Shown here piece by piece: positions 26,210-36,236 of a stretch of DNA of 62,569 bases. The stretch comes from CAZLFQ01 sp964625465 (GTDB lineage Bacteria; Pseudomonadota; Alphaproteobacteria; Rickettsiales; Midichloriaceae). The position numbers and the translations under genes are program-made. The stretch is taken from positions 1 through 62,569 of the forward strand of contig CAZVFD010000008.1 of NCBI GenBank assembly GCA_964625465.1, written 5' to 3'. The first letter of the stretch is position 1. Every line of letters starts with the position of its first letter. The notes below the pieces were generated by a model. The model had not been told where the DNA came from. It did no database searches and saw only the letters and a program-made list of their open reading frames with translations.

Positions 26210-27148
26210 TTAAGATCTATGAATAAAAACATCATTAAACCATTCTGCAATATTTTCGGGTGATGGGAAATAGTTTGAATACCTGATAACTTGATTTGGA
26301 TTAAGCTTTATTTTGCCATTATTTTGTAGGCGTATACATTCGTGGAATGATACGTGCTCACAATCATCGTTTAATGAAGAGTATCTGCATTCTTTTATAA
26401 TATCTCTTTTATAAAGAGCCATACCCCCGAAACAGGAATAAGTATTCACAAGATCATCACCAACGCTATATATTCGTTTTCGCATTTTACGTAAATTGGA
26501 TGTCCAATAGTCGGGATTTTCTGGCCCATCAGGAAACTCCTCATTTCTAAAAGCGAATATATCCCACATTTTAAAGTCAAAACCATCAATACCATTTGAA
26601 CAAACTACATCCCAATCATTTATTCGTGCAAAAGAATCTTGTATTCCTCTAATATCCCAACCATATGACATATCCATATCTAGCATCATTACCATGTCAA
26701 AATCTTGGTATTCGGGATTGTATTGAATTTCTTCGAGATATATATTTCTCACATCAGCCAAGAATTGTATGCTAGGTCTCTTTTTGTTATGAAAATCTTT
26801 AGAAACAACATTTACCCTAGGATTTCTTTGCATCCATTCTTGCAAAATATCTTTAGTGCCGTCTTTAGAGTCATTTTCAAAAATTACTACCCTGTAATCT
26901 GAGAATTGTACTCCTGTAGATTCAATATTTTGAATTACATTTTGCAAACCTTTGGCATTATCACGAGAAATGCCGACAATGACCAGTTTTTTACTTGCCA
27001 TTTCTTGCTTGCCCTTAGACAAGTTCATTGCGTCTAATTGATCTAGCGCTCTTAAATGCTCGGGTGGTGTTTTTATCATTGAAAATAAAATTACCACAAC
27101 GGCTAAAACTAATATAATTTTATAATTTTTATATAACCTAATCATCAT
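26210..27148 (-). CDS. Membrane-anchored glycosyltransferase with DXD motif
   Basis: A type II membrane protein: a short basic N-terminus, one helix (IILVLAVVVILFSMI), then a GT-A-like domain. Visible features are LVIVGISRDN, the FENDSKDGTKDIL segment, the DXD metal motif VMMLDMDMSYGW and a late CFGGMALYKRD. The arrangement resembles the CAP59-type and related family of mainly eukaryotic mannosyltransferases; that family assignment is tentative. ATG at 27148 is chosen over the upstream TTG at 27166. Its start lies beside the end of the protease gene 27159-29777, so the two are probably one transcript. Confidence 0.72.
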   Translation of the reverse strand: MMIRLYKNYKIILVLAVVVILFSMIKTPPEHLRALDQLDAMNLSKGKQEMASKKLVIVGISRDNAKGLQNVIQNIESTGVQFSDYRVVIFENDSKDGTKDILQEWMQRNPRVNVVSKDFHNKKRPSIQFLADVRNIYLEEIQYNPEYQDFDMVMMLDMDMSYGWDIRGIQDSFARINDWDVVCSNGIDGFDFKMWDIFAFRNEEFPDGPENPDYWTSNLRKMRKRIYSVGDDLVNTYSCFGGMALYKRDIIKECRYSSLNDDCEHVSFHECIRLQNNGKIKLNPNQVIRYSNYFPSPENIAEWFNDVFIHRS

Positions 27149-27158
27149 ATACTTATTT

Positions 27159-29777
27159 TTAACCAAAAATAAAATGCGTTTCGTTTATTTCAGAATTTGA
27201 AATGCCTGCTAAAGTTATAGACCAATCATCTTGGCTAATTACACTATCTTTTCTACATTTATTGTCACTACATTCGTAATTTTCTGAGATAATTGATTTG
27301 ATAAAATCATAGTTTACACCGTGAAACTTTAATTTATCTTTGCGGATATCAAAATCATGAATGATGTCATGACCCAAATTTTTCCAGTTTAGATTCGGAT
27401 ACCAGACTATATCTTCTCCATCACCTGTAATTATTTTATCGTTACCTCGACCCGGCATGATGATGTTTGCTCTTTTATCTCCTATTAGAAGATCATCTCC
27501 ATCACCAGATTTAATATTAAGAATTGAGTGATTTTTACTGAATGTGAGTTCAATTGAGTTGATTATTGTTTTAGATTCACCTGATAGATCAATTTGTACA
27601 GCTTCAGGCACCGCAACTGTATTGATAGTATGGAATGATTGATGATCATCTCCAATTTTTAAACGTTCAGTTTGGGCTACTAATTCCTTTAAAACCTTAG
27701 TAAAAATTATATCTTTTGAGAAGAAATTTATGGGTTTGCCATAAAAATTAAGTCCCATTTCAAGCGGAATGATTCGTCCTTTATCTGAAATTTGCGCCTG
27801 TAAAACTTGCAACATTGCAGGATCTATTTTCGGAAAAATATTGGGGTTAAAAGAGAGTGTTGTAGTCAGTTGCCATTCACCTTTGGACTTATCCCCACGC
27901 GCATGTTGAAAACCAAAGTCCCAATCGATAACATTTCCAAAGTCTATACATGCTTTTTTGAGAATCTTACTATATCCAATATTTTCAATGATTGTATACG
28001 TTCTATTATTAGGTGAGATTAGGTCTATACTGAGTATTGAATTTAAATCTACTGGCGGTAGGTTTGATAAATCAAATGCAGCCGAGTAATGAATTTTAAT
28101 AAATTCAATTTCTATATTTTCTTCAACTTTAAATACTTGCTTAAACTGGCCATATGAAACTATGCCTCTATAGGTTTTAGGACTGGTTGCATAATTGGCA
28201 TAATTTGACATTGTATTTGAAGATTCCCACGTTTCAGCAAGTCTTACTGCTCCAAATGAATCTAATAGACCGAATCCTAGTTCTGGACAGTATACCAAAC
28301 CTCCTGCATTGGAGTTCTTAGCTGCGTTGGTTAGGTAATGTTTTTCTGATTCAGGAAGAGCTGAATAAGCAAGAATATCCTGGACATCCCTCCAGCCTAA
28401 GTTAGGGTTTGCTTCCAGCATCAAAGCAACCACAGAAGTAACTGTGGGCGCCGAAAATGATGTGCCGCCAACTTTAATATTATCTGGGGTGGAGGAGATT
28501 GTGTCGTCAGTGATTGTAAGATCTCGGTTTTCAGCAACCATAAAATGCGTTGCTGGAGCACCAACTAATGTTAAAGAGGAAGAGCTGGCAAAATGCGGGA
28601 ACAATGACTCAAATGTATTTAATAACCATGTTGGCTTAGAATGCCCGCCAACTATTATATTATAAGGATTGATTTTTGCTAAATCAAAATTAGCGTCCGC
28701 AAAGTGTTCGTTTCCTCCAGCAAATACAATGATGCTACCTTTACCATCTCTTCCTTTGGTAACAGCTTCCTCAATTCTACTAATTTCATTCAATACTTCT
28801 CTTGAATTTGATTCAGAAGAAATAAGCCTATAAGTCACATTTCTTTCAATGCAAAATCTGTTAAAGCTTGGGCCAAAGCTATTATTAATAACATCAAAGT
28901 TTGGGAAGATATGATAATGGTCAGTAGAATCTGTTTTGGAGATATAGCCCAGCGGTATCTGTACAGAAGTAATATTCGTATTGTAAGCGATGCCTGTCAT
29001 ACCTAGAGAGTTGTTATGCTTAGCACCTATTACGCTTGCTACCATTGAAGCATGCTGACCTAGAGGAGAGCCGTCGTAAGATATTTCATATGTGCCATTA
29101 TGAATTTCTAAATCTGGGTTATTGGGTATATAACCTTCATCAAGCACTGCAACGTTAACACCTCTGCCCGAATAATCTTTCCAGACTGGCAGTATATTTA
29201 TTTCTGATAAATACCATTGTTCAAAAAAATCAGGATCGTTAGGGTGGTGAGGTTCGCGAATATATACATTGATAGAATTTACATTTTTAAAACCTAATTC
29301 ATTTTGGATTGTATAAGAAAACGATTTTATCCCTGAGAAACTTGGGTCAGGAACGGCCATTATTAAATTTTTCTCTACCAATTTTACTTTACAGCCAATT
29401 GCATTTTTTACGCTTAAAACAGATAGTTTGCTATTTCTAAAGTCTTTATCATTTTGTAACAAAGTCTCGGTTTGAATTAATAAAGGTTTGTTAGGTTGTA
29501 GATCAACAATATCAGGCACATGATATGGAATTTTTTCTATTACTGATACCTTCCTAAGATCATCAAAACCGAAGTGGGTGATGCTTTTGTCTTTAAGGCC
29601 AGAGTATTCATAATGTTTTGGAGGATTATAATTAAGATCTTCTACCTTTAATAAATCTTCAGTAATCTCTACTTTATAATTTTTATAGCTACCTTTGAGA
29701 TATAGGAATTTATTGTAAACGTTGGGTCTTTTCTGAATCGAAAAAGAATTTTGCGCCATTGATACCTTCAAGAACAT
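27159..29777 (-). CDS. Subtilisin-like protease with P domain and C-terminal RTX repeats
   Basis: An 872-residue S8 serine protease. Order: N-terminal unknown and Ig-like region (about 90-175), catalytic domain with Asp213 (VAVLDEGY), His242 (LGQHASMVASVIGA) and Ser440 (VGGTSFSAPTVTS), then a kexin-type P domain (about 540-680, FIKIHYSAAF to KGEWQLTT) and RTX calcium-binding repeats (GDGDDLLIG, GRGNDKIITGDGED near 775-800). No N-terminal signal peptide is seen. RTX repeats with no signal peptide point to type I secretion; the ABC exporter is not here. Probably an extracellular protease; substrate unknown. The second methionine (MAQNSFS) is a possible start. Confidence 0.9.
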   Translation of the reverse strand: MFLKVSMAQNSFSIQKRPNVYNKFLYLKGSYKNYKVEITEDLLKVEDLNYNPPKHYEYSGLKDKSITHFGFDDLRKVSVIEKIPYHVPDIVDLQPNKPLLIQTETLLQNDKDFRNSKLSVLSVKNAIGCKVKLVEKNLIMAVPDPSFSGIKSFSYTIQNELGFKNVNSINVYIREPHHPNDPDFFEQWYLSEINILPVWKDYSGRGVNVAVLDEGYIPNNPDLEIHNGTYEISYDGSPLGQHASMVASVIGAKHNNSLGMTGIAYNTNITSVQIPLGYISKTDSTDHYHIFPNFDVINNSFGPSFNRFCIERNVTYRLISSESNSREVLNEISRIEEAVTKGRDGKGSIIVFAGGNEHFADANFDLAKINPYNIIVGGHSKPTWLLNTFESLFPHFASSSSLTLVGAPATHFMVAENRDLTITDDTISSTPDNIKVGGTSFSAPTVTSVVALMLEANPNLGWRDVQDILAYSALPESEKHYLTNAAKNSNAGGLVYCPELGFGLLDSFGAVRLAETWESSNTMSNYANYATSPKTYRGIVSYGQFKQVFKVEENIEIEFIKIHYSAAFDLSNLPPVDLNSILSIDLISPNNRTYTIIENIGYSKILKKACIDFGNVIDWDFGFQHARGDKSKGEWQLTTTLSFNPNIFPKIDPAMLQVLQAQISDKGRIIPLEMGLNFYGKPINFFSKDIIFTKVLKELVAQTERLKIGDDHQSFHTINTVAVPEAVQIDLSGESKTIINSIELTFSKNHSILNIKSGDGDDLLIGDKRANIIMPGRGNDKIITGDGEDIVWYPNLNWKNLGHDIIHDFDIRKDKLKFHGVNYDFIKSIISENYECSDNKCRKDSVISQDDWSITLAGISNSEINETHFIFG

Positions 29778-29858
29778 TGTGCTTAAAATCTAAGAGATTT
29801 TACTTGCTTCGCAAGAGAAAAATTTAATAAAAGCTTAATATTTGCAGGTACATTTCTG

Positions 29859-29867
29859 TGATATAAT
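29859..29867 (+). promoter_or_regulatory. Candidate extended -10 promoter
   Basis: TGATATAAT is a perfect extended -10 element (TGn then TATAAT at 29862-29867). No well-spaced -35 is present, as is normal for extended -10 promoters. It lies about 30 bp before the ATG of the ankyrin-like gene at 29900. Confidence 0.4.
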
Positions 29868-29899
29868 TGCAACTTAATCAATAATGTACGTTGTATCTT

Positions 29900-31300
29900 A
29901 TGTTTAATAAACATGGCAAAGAACATCCTGTATCAAAAGCTATTAGAAATCCTGCAATAAAAAACGCTGATGTTTTGGCGCAATTTGACGGATTTTTAGG
30001 GTCTGTTGGTGGTATTTACCAACTATCAGAAGCTAAAAGGAAGACACTACTTGAGCTTGCTAAGCTTTACTCAAGATTTGAGGTTATCGCTAGATTCGCT
30101 CAGATTCTTGACGTACAGAGGGATAGAGAATTATTAAAAGATATTATAGCTTATCTGGCATTGCACCATGATTCACTACGACACCAGCAAAATAGTAATG
30201 AAGTTATTGCCAATGGTATTGAAACTGATCTTGGTAACCTTGCAAGTTGCTTTTTAGCAACCTTGGACCGAGTAAAATTGACTGAAAAAGAAATGGCAGA
30301 AATCAAAGTCAAAGTACTTGTTCAAGAAGCCAAAACATCTGAAGACAAACAAAAGTTATACAAAGAATTTTTGAAAGATGACACAAAAGTGGAAGAACTG
30401 AGAGCCCTTCATACTCAACTTGGCTATCCGACTAAGTTAAGTCCCGAGAAGCTTGAAAAGCAATACTCACTATACGAACCACACGAGTTCACCTCAAGTC
30501 TTGCACAAGGAAGGCTTTTGGATGGCTATGAAGCCAATTACCATCCTTTTGAACCGGTAGCAGTAGCAAAGCGTTTAACAATAATATTAAAGATTATTGG
30601 AAATAATTCTGCATTAACGAAGGAATATTTTTCAATCGTGTCATATCGTCCATCAGGTGATAATGAGTTTCGTTCACTGGCTTATCTTGCAGTGCTCGAT
30701 CATAATGCTCCTATCATCAATGTTATGGCGAAATATATTGAAGATAAAGATTTGCTCAGAAGTTTGTTTGGAGATGTGAAAATACTATTTAAGGAAATTT
30801 ATGGCATTACACCAAAAAAATTTAATAACTATGCCGTGGCAAATGCTATAGAGACTTTAAATGCTTTAAACCAAATATTCGATGATAAAACATTAACAGA
30901 AACATTGTTGGAGTCTGTTACTTCGCTCGAAATTATGCATTGTATAGTTGTACCTTTCTTGTCACAACCAAGGTTTTTACCATATATTAAAGAAGCTGCA
31001 TCAGCTAAAGATAAATTAGGATGTAACCATCTAGATAGGGCGATTGCAGATGGATGCGAAGATGTAGCAATGTTTCTATTGAAAGCTGGTGTAACACCAA
31101 CTTGGTTTAATTTTTATAGAAATAGATGCGGTGATGAGGTTTATGCCTTGCTTAAATCAGCGTATGCGCAAAGCTTTTTTCCAAGAGATTGGGAGCCTTC
31201 ATCTTATTCAGAAGGAATTGAAGATTTTGCAAGAATGCATATGAATTCAAAAGCTCGCCAAGCACGAATTGAACATGATGGCCAAGCTGTACAAATGTAG
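29900..31300 (+). CDS. Large helical protein with a C-terminal ankyrin-like repeat
   Basis: A protein of about 466 residues; ATG at 29900 is preferred to the TTG at 29891. Most of it is helical with no recognised motif. Near residue 375-410 there is an ankyrin-like unit (DKLGCNHLDRAIADGCEDVAMFLLKAGV). Earlier helices have the spacing of degenerate ankyrin or other alpha-solenoid repeats (SLAYLAVLDHNAPIINVMAKYIED). No signal peptide. It may be an intracellular effector or scaffold. It is monocistronic, with a double-hairpin repeat after the stop. Confidence 0.65.
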   Translation: MFNKHGKEHPVSKAIRNPAIKNADVLAQFDGFLGSVGGIYQLSEAKRKTLLELAKLYSRFEVIARFAQILDVQRDRELLKDIIAYLALHHDSLRHQQNSNEVIANGIETDLGNLASCFLATLDRVKLTEKEMAEIKVKVLVQEAKTSEDKQKLYKEFLKDDTKVEELRALHTQLGYPTKLSPEKLEKQYSLYEPHEFTSSLAQGRLLDGYEANYHPFEPVAVAKRLTIILKIIGNNSALTKEYFSIVSYRPSGDNEFRSLAYLAVLDHNAPIINVMAKYIEDKDLLRSLFGDVKILFKEIYGITPKKFNNYAVANAIETLNALNQIFDDKTLTETLLESVTSLEIMHCIVVPFLSQPRFLPYIKEAASAKDKLGCNHLDRAIADGCEDVAMFLLKAGVTPTWFNFYRNRCGDEVYALLKSAYAQSFFPRDWEPSSYSEGIEDFARMHMNSKARQARIEHDGQAVQM

Positions 31301-31322
31301 ATTCTTGAATCGTCAAGGATCC

Positions 31323-31390
31323 GTCATCCTAGTGCTTGACACTAGGATCTACTTTGATGTGAGATCATCGTGTCATGCACGATGATGACA
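31323..31390. repeat. Double-hairpin intergenic repeat, copy 1
   Basis: Opens with GTCAT and closes with ATGAC. Hairpin 1 has arms atcctagtg (31326-31334) and cactaggat (31340-31348) with a 5-nt loop; hairpin 2 has arms atcatcgtg (31364-31372) and cacgatgat (31378-31386) with a 5-nt loop. It lies between the ends of two converging genes and could act as a two-way terminator. Other copies are at 47619, 48578, 51268 and 58050. Confidence 0.85.
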
Positions 31391-31420
31391 GAAACATAAG
31401 TTAGCGAAGGATTCAGCATC

Positions 31421-32579
31421 TTACGCTACCGCTTCATTTGTATAGCGAATTACCTGATCATTAAATTCTAGTACATCTGATATCGAATTTAATTGCGATT
31501 TGGTGATACGGTTTAAAGTTTGCTCTACAGTTTTAGCAATATCCAAGAAACCTATTTTTTTATCCAAGAAAGCATTAACCGCAACTTCATTTGACGAATT
31601 TAGAATGATTTGAGCCGCTAAGCCCTCTTTTAAGGCATCGAACGATAGTTTCAAAAGAGNNNNNNNNNNGAGGGAATCTTGCATAATCAGGTTTGGCAAA
31701 GTGAAGTTTGCCAAGTTCATCAAGTTTTAGTTGTTTGTGCGGAATAGTTATCCTATTAGGGTAGGCGAGGGCATAAGCAATTGGAGACTTCATATCTGGA
31801 AGGCTCATGTGCGCAAGAGTTGATCCATCTTTATAATGGACCATTCCGTGAATAATAGACTCATAGTGTGTAATAACTTCAACCTGCGATGGTTGAATTG
31901 GAAACAAAGTACATGCTTCAATTACTTCCAATCCCTTATTTAGCAGTGTTGCACAATCTACCGAGATTTTAGGTCCCATTTTCCAAGTAGGATGATTAAT
32001 TGCTTGTTCAGGAGTAACTGTTGCCATTTCGTCTAGTGTGTAGTGCTTAAATGGCCCACCAGATGCAGTAATCGTTACATGGTTAATCATATCCAGTTGA
32101 TCTGAGGCAAAAATCTGGAAAATTGCGCTATGTTCAGAGTCAACGGGTATTATTTTTGTAGAATGTTTTTGTGCCTCGCTTAATATAAGCTCACCAGCAC
32201 AGACCAAGCTCTCCTTATTGGCTATTGCTAAGACATTCGAATTTTTAATAGAGCAAGCAGTTGGTTTAAGTCCCGCAACACCAACAATAGCAGACATTGT
32301 AATGTCGTAGCTGCGTGAAGCTAGTTCACATATCGCGTCTTCACCAGCCAATACTTCAACATTATGCCCAGATAATAGACTTTTTAGCTCTGAGTATTTT
32401 GATGTGTCTGCAATCGCCACAGATTTCACGCCAAATTCCTTTGCTTGGGCTGCCAAAGTTACAACATCTTGATTGGCTACCAGTGCTGTGGCTTCAAAGG
32501 AGTCTGGGTAGAGATTTATCACTTCTAAAGTATTTTTTCCTATCGAACCAGTGGACCCTAAAACTAAAACTTTCTTCAT
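31421..32579 (-). CDS. dxr: 1-deoxy-D-xylulose 5-phosphate reductoisomerase (spans a false gap)
   Basis: Second enzyme of the MEP isoprenoid pathway (NADPH-dependent). N-terminus: LVLGSTGSIGKNTLEVI; active-site segments VDSEHSAIFQ and TASGGPFKHY are present; metal region LNKGLEVIEA is intact. The gap at 31660-31669 splits the frame between KPDYARFP and LLKLSFDALKEG. The flanks share ctc on the minus strand; merging them with a 3-base overlap restores R-F-P-L-L-K-L, exactly the family sequence. So the gene is very likely intact. Its start overlaps the cdsA stop by 4 bp. Confidence 0.95.
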
Positions 32580-33247
32580 CTGCTTACCACTATTTCAATA
32601 ATTGTAACGAATACTGAAGAAGTGACTAATCCATCAACTCTATCTAAAATTCCGCCATGCCCTGGAATGATGTTGCCACTATCTTTAAGACTAAAATAGC
32701 GTTTTACTGCAGACTCTAAGAAATCTCCAACTTGAGAAACTACAGCAATTGCAAAGCTCATCTGAAAGAAGTTTATCTCATTAAAATGATTGTTTAACTG
32801 GTACAGATAGCCAACAATACCAGCGCATATTGCGCCGCCCATAAGCCCAGACCAGGTTTTTTTAGGGCTGATTTGTGGAAAGATCTTTGGTCCCTTTAGT
32901 GTTGTTCCAGCAAAATATGCTCCACTATCAGTTGCCCAAACACAGAGCAATAGCCAGGTTACAATGGTAAATCCGTCTGGCAGTTCACGCAAATATATCA
33001 AACATGTACATGGAGTGACGACATAAATAAACCCAAAACAATTCCATAGTAATTTATTGAGAGTTGGTAAATCTTGTCTGGACCTGACAATTTTTGTCCA
33101 TTCGATAGACATCAAAACGCATATAAATATTATGCAAGCTTGGAAGTATATATTTCCCAAGTACACGACAAAAATCGCTAAAGGTGCGAGTACAATTGCA
33201 GACAATATTCTTTTAATAAGTTCTGGAGTTTGTAAATTTTTGATCAT
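32576..33247 (-). CDS. cdsA: Phosphatidate cytidylyltransferase
   Basis: A 223-residue multi-helix membrane enzyme making CDP-diacylglycerol for phospholipid synthesis. The signature VGDFLESAVKRYFSLKDSG followed by PGHGGILDRVDG is complete at the C-terminus; ISPKKTWSGLMGG precedes it. Somewhat short compared with the 260-residue family average, as in other Rickettsiales. It lies between uppS (7 bp) and dxr (4-bp overlap), the common uppS-cdsA-dxr envelope operon. Confidence 0.95.
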   Translation of the reverse strand: MIKNLQTPELIKRILSAIVLAPLAIFVVYLGNIYFQACIIFICVLMSIEWTKIVRSRQDLPTLNKLLWNCFGFIYVVTPCTCLIYLRELPDGFTIVTWLLLCVWATDSGAYFAGTTLKGPKIFPQISPKKTWSGLMGGAICAGIVGYLYQLNNHFNEINFFQMSFAIAVVSQVGDFLESAVKRYFSLKDSGNIIPGHGGILDRVDGLVTSSVFVTIIEIVVSR

Positions 33248-33254
33248 TTTATCG

Positions 33255-33951
33255 TTACCTTAACCCATATCTACGATCGCGATTTGAGTATTCATTAATT
33301 GCCTTTTGTAAGTGGTTTTCGTTAAAATCTGGCCATAGCACATCCGTAAAGTATAATTCGGAATATGAAAGTTGCCATAAAAGAAAATTGCTAATTCTAT
33401 ACTCGCCACTTGTCCTGATAAATAAATCAGGATCTGGAATATCTTTGGTTAACAAATAGCGATCAAAATCTTCAGCTTTTAACTTACTAGTTTTGGCATC
33501 TTCTGCGAACCTTAGCGCAGCATTTCTAATCTCTTCACGCGAACCATAGCTCATTGCNNNNNNNNNNCATTGCAATTATGAACTGAAATTTATTATGACT
33601 CGTTTCTTCTTCTACTTGCTTCATAAGCCCTTGGATGTCTTCATCAAGTTGCTCTCTGTTACCAATAAAGCGAATCCTAACATTTTCATTCATCAGTTCT
33701 TTGATATCCTTTTTTAGATACCTTCTAAACAGTGACATCAATGCTTTTACTTCAGACTTGGGTCTATTCCAATTTTCGGTAGAGAAAGCATACACAGTAA
33801 GATATTCGACCCCAAGCTTTTTGCAGTCTAAGGCTGTCTGCTTTACAACATCAGCACCTCTTTGGTGTCCTGTTGTGGTAGGCAGGGAGTTTTGTTTTGC
33901 CCAGCGGGCATTACCATCCATTACTATAGCTATGTGTCTTGGTATCTTCAT
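33255..33951 (-). CDS. uppS: Undecaprenyl diphosphate synthase (spans a false gap)
   Basis: A cis-prenyltransferase making the C55 lipid carrier for cell-wall sugars. N-terminal motif HIAIVMDGNARWAKQ, then GHQRGADVVKQ and YAFSTENWNRP; the C-terminal RTSGEYRISNFLLWQLSYSELYF is intact. The gap at 33558-33567 is flanked on both sides by cattgc; merging them gives QFIIAMSYGSREEI, the expected continuous sequence, so nothing need be missing. Start at 33951 (MKIPRHIAI) is preferred to the longer frame from 33993. Confidence 0.94.
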
Positions 33952-34048
33952 TTTAAGCTTTAAATTATGGAGGAAATGATACATCAGGCTCAAACTAAGG
34001 TCAAAATATTTGTTACACAGAATAGGTTATCTGCAACAAGCATTTAGG

Positions 34049-35356
34049 CTAAGATTTATTAGCTAAAAGAACATCTCCAGCTAGATATAATGAGCCACAA
34101 ACCAAAATTCTAGCTTCTTTAGTATCTTGAGACAAAATGGTTTTAATGGCATGGGTTATATCATCGCATTCATAAGCATTAAAACCTAGTCTTTTTGCTC
34201 CATTTACAATGTTTGAAGCTAGTTCTCCTAATGGCTCTGACTGTACCTTAATCCCGTAGACAGCCTCTACCTTACCTTTAAAATGTTGTAAAAAGCTTAT
34301 AATATCTCTATTTCCAGTCCTGCCATTGATAAGATAAGTTGGCTTATCTTGCCATAGTTTCTCTACTGTTGCCGATAGCATTTGTGCTCCGTTATTATTA
34401 TGAGCCCCATCTACCCACAACTCAAAACCATCTGGTAATAATTTATAAAGTACCCCTGAAGTAATCTTCTGCAATCTTGCTGGCCATACCGTGTTCTTTA
34501 ATCCATTGCAAATATTCTCATAACTTAATTGAAAATCCAAAGCGCTCAGGGCAGCTATTGCGCATGCTGCATTCATAGTTTGATGGAGGCCGTATAGGGA
34601 AGGTTTAGGAAATGAACCTCGCTCTTGAGATTCCAAATCGATAAAATCGAAACCACTTTCTGTAACTTCAAAATCCCAATCTTCTCCCCAAGCATAATAT
34701 GGGGCATTCATTTCGATACACTTGTTTTTAATAACCTCAAATGCTTCTTTAGTTTGCCAACCTATGATGCAAGGCACTCCTTCTTTAATGATTCCTGCTT
34801 TTTCACCAGCAATTTTAGCGATTGTATCTCCTAGATATTCCATATGATCATCAGAGATAGGTGTAATGATTGTAAGCGCTGGCTTCTCAATCACATTGGT
34901 AGCATCTAACCTTCCTCCCATGCCTGTCTCAAGAAGTAATACAGAAGCCGGGGTTTTAGAAAATGCTAAAAATGCTCCTGCAGTTGTACCTTCAAAAAAC
35001 GTGGTCTGCAAATCACCGCATGCAATTCTGGTTTGCTCCATAATTTCATATAGATATTCATCGCTAATTTCTTCCCCAGCTATTGTAATTCGCTCATTAA
35101 AACGTGTTATGTGCGGTGAAATATACCTATGTACGGAATATCCAGCATGTTCAAAAATTGTTTTTAAGTATGCAAGAGTAGAACCTTTGCCATTAGTTCC
35201 TGCAATATGAATGACGGGTGGTAATTTATCTTCAGGATGATGCAACCTTGATAGTAGCTCCTTAACCCTTGAAAGCCCTAAGTTTATGTCCCTTTTGCCA
35301 TGTGGAATTGGCCAGTGTGGAAGAAATACCATAAAATCATTGTCTATATAATTCAC
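34049..35356 (-). CDS. folC: Folylpolyglutamate synthase / dihydrofolate synthase
   Basis: A 435-residue Mur-ligase-like enzyme that adds glutamate to dihydropteroate or folates with ATP. The P-loop is HIAGTNGKGSTLAYL; the omega-loop SPHITRFNERI, the metal segment LLETGMGGRLDATNVI, and SDDHMEYLGDTIAKIAGEKAGI are all conserved. Full length. It is upstream of uppS on the same strand with about 55 bp to the longer uppS frame. Confidence 0.95.
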   Translation of the reverse strand: MNYIDNDFMVFLPHWPIPHGKRDINLGLSRVKELLSRLHHPEDKLPPVIHIAGTNGKGSTLAYLKTIFEHAGYSVHRYISPHITRFNERITIAGEEISDEYLYEIMEQTRIACGDLQTTFFEGTTAGAFLAFSKTPASVLLLETGMGGRLDATNVIEKPALTIITPISDDHMEYLGDTIAKIAGEKAGIIKEGVPCIIGWQTKEAFEVIKNKCIEMNAPYYAWGEDWDFEVTESGFDFIDLESQERGSFPKPSLYGLHQTMNAACAIAALSALDFQLSYENICNGLKNTVWPARLQKITSGVLYKLLPDGFELWVDGAHNNNGAQMLSATVEKLWQDKPTYLINGRTGNRDIISFLQHFKGKVEAVYGIKVQSEPLGELASNIVNGAKRLGFNAYECDDITHAIKTILSQDTKEARILVCGSLYLAGDVLLANKS

Positions 35357-35397
35357 AGCAGTTATAATTCATCTACATTACAATTGAAAATGATAAA

Positions 35398-36231
35398 ATG
35401 ACCTCTGCTAAAAAAATTAACTTTTCTAAGTTCTCTGTATCCAACGAATTGCCACTAGTAATCATCGCTGGCCCTTGCCAAATGGAGTCACGTGAGCATG
35501 CCATTGAAACTGCTGATTTTATTACAAAAGCTTGCCAAAAAGCTGGTCTGAACCTCATTTATAAGTCATCTTTCGATAAGGCAAACCGTACTTCGATAAA
35601 AGGAAAACGTGGCATAGGCATGGATAAAGCATTGCCAATCTTTGAAGAGATTAAACAGAAATTTGGCTGCCCTGTTATAACCGATATTCATAATGCTGAA
35701 CAATGTGCAGAGGTGGCAAAAGTTGTAGACGTATTGCAAGTTCCAGCATTTTTATGCAGGCAAACAGACCTATTACTTGCCGCAGGTGAAACCAATGCTG
35801 TAATTAATGTGAAAAAGGGGCAATTTTTAGCACCTTGGGATATTAAAAATGTTGCGGAAAAAATTGCCTCTACTGGCAATGATAAGATCATGCTAACTGA
35901 AAGAGGGGTTACTTTTGGTTATAACAGATTAATAAATGACATGCGCGCACTTCCAATTATGGCAGAAACTGGTTATCCAGTTGTATTCGATGCTACGCAC
36001 TCAATTCAAGAACCAAGTGGTCAAGGTGGTGCAAGTGGCGGTCAGAGACAATACGTAAAGACTGTGGCACGTGCGGCTGTTGCTGTTGGAGTTGCTGCTT
36101 TATTCATTGAAACACATCCTGACCCTGATAATGCTCCGAGTGATGGTCCATGTATGTTGCCATTTATCAATCTAGAGAGTTTTTTAGTTGAAATGGCTGC
36201 GTTTGATAAATTAGCAAAATCTTTAAAATAG
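35398..36231 (+). CDS. kdsA: 3-deoxy-8-phosphooctulonate synthase
   Basis: A 277-residue TIM-barrel enzyme joining phosphoenolpyruvate and arabinose 5-phosphate to give Kdo 8-phosphate. IIAGPCQMESREHAIE is at the N-terminus, YKSSFDKANRTS and the conserved DATHSIQEPSGQGGASGG at the C-terminal side. Its presence means the organism makes Kdo and therefore lipopolysaccharide. The next gene starts 5 bp later, so they are co-transcribed. Confidence 0.97.
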   Translation: MTSAKKINFSKFSVSNELPLVIIAGPCQMESREHAIETADFITKACQKAGLNLIYKSSFDKANRTSIKGKRGIGMDKALPIFEEIKQKFGCPVITDIHNAEQCAEVAKVVDVLQVPAFLCRQTDLLLAAGETNAVINVKKGQFLAPWDIKNVAEKIASTGNDKIMLTERGVTFGYNRLINDMRALPIMAETGYPVVFDATHSIQEPSGQGGASGGQRQYVKTVARAAVAVGVAALFIETHPDPDNAPSDGPCMLPFINLESFLVEMAAFDKLAKSLK

Positions 36232-36236
36232 ATTTC

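Noticed and set aside
31421..31723. dxr as a broken gene because the two frames differ
   Set aside because: The frame change coincides exactly with the N-run. Collapsing the shared ctc restores the family sequence, so it is an assembly artefact.
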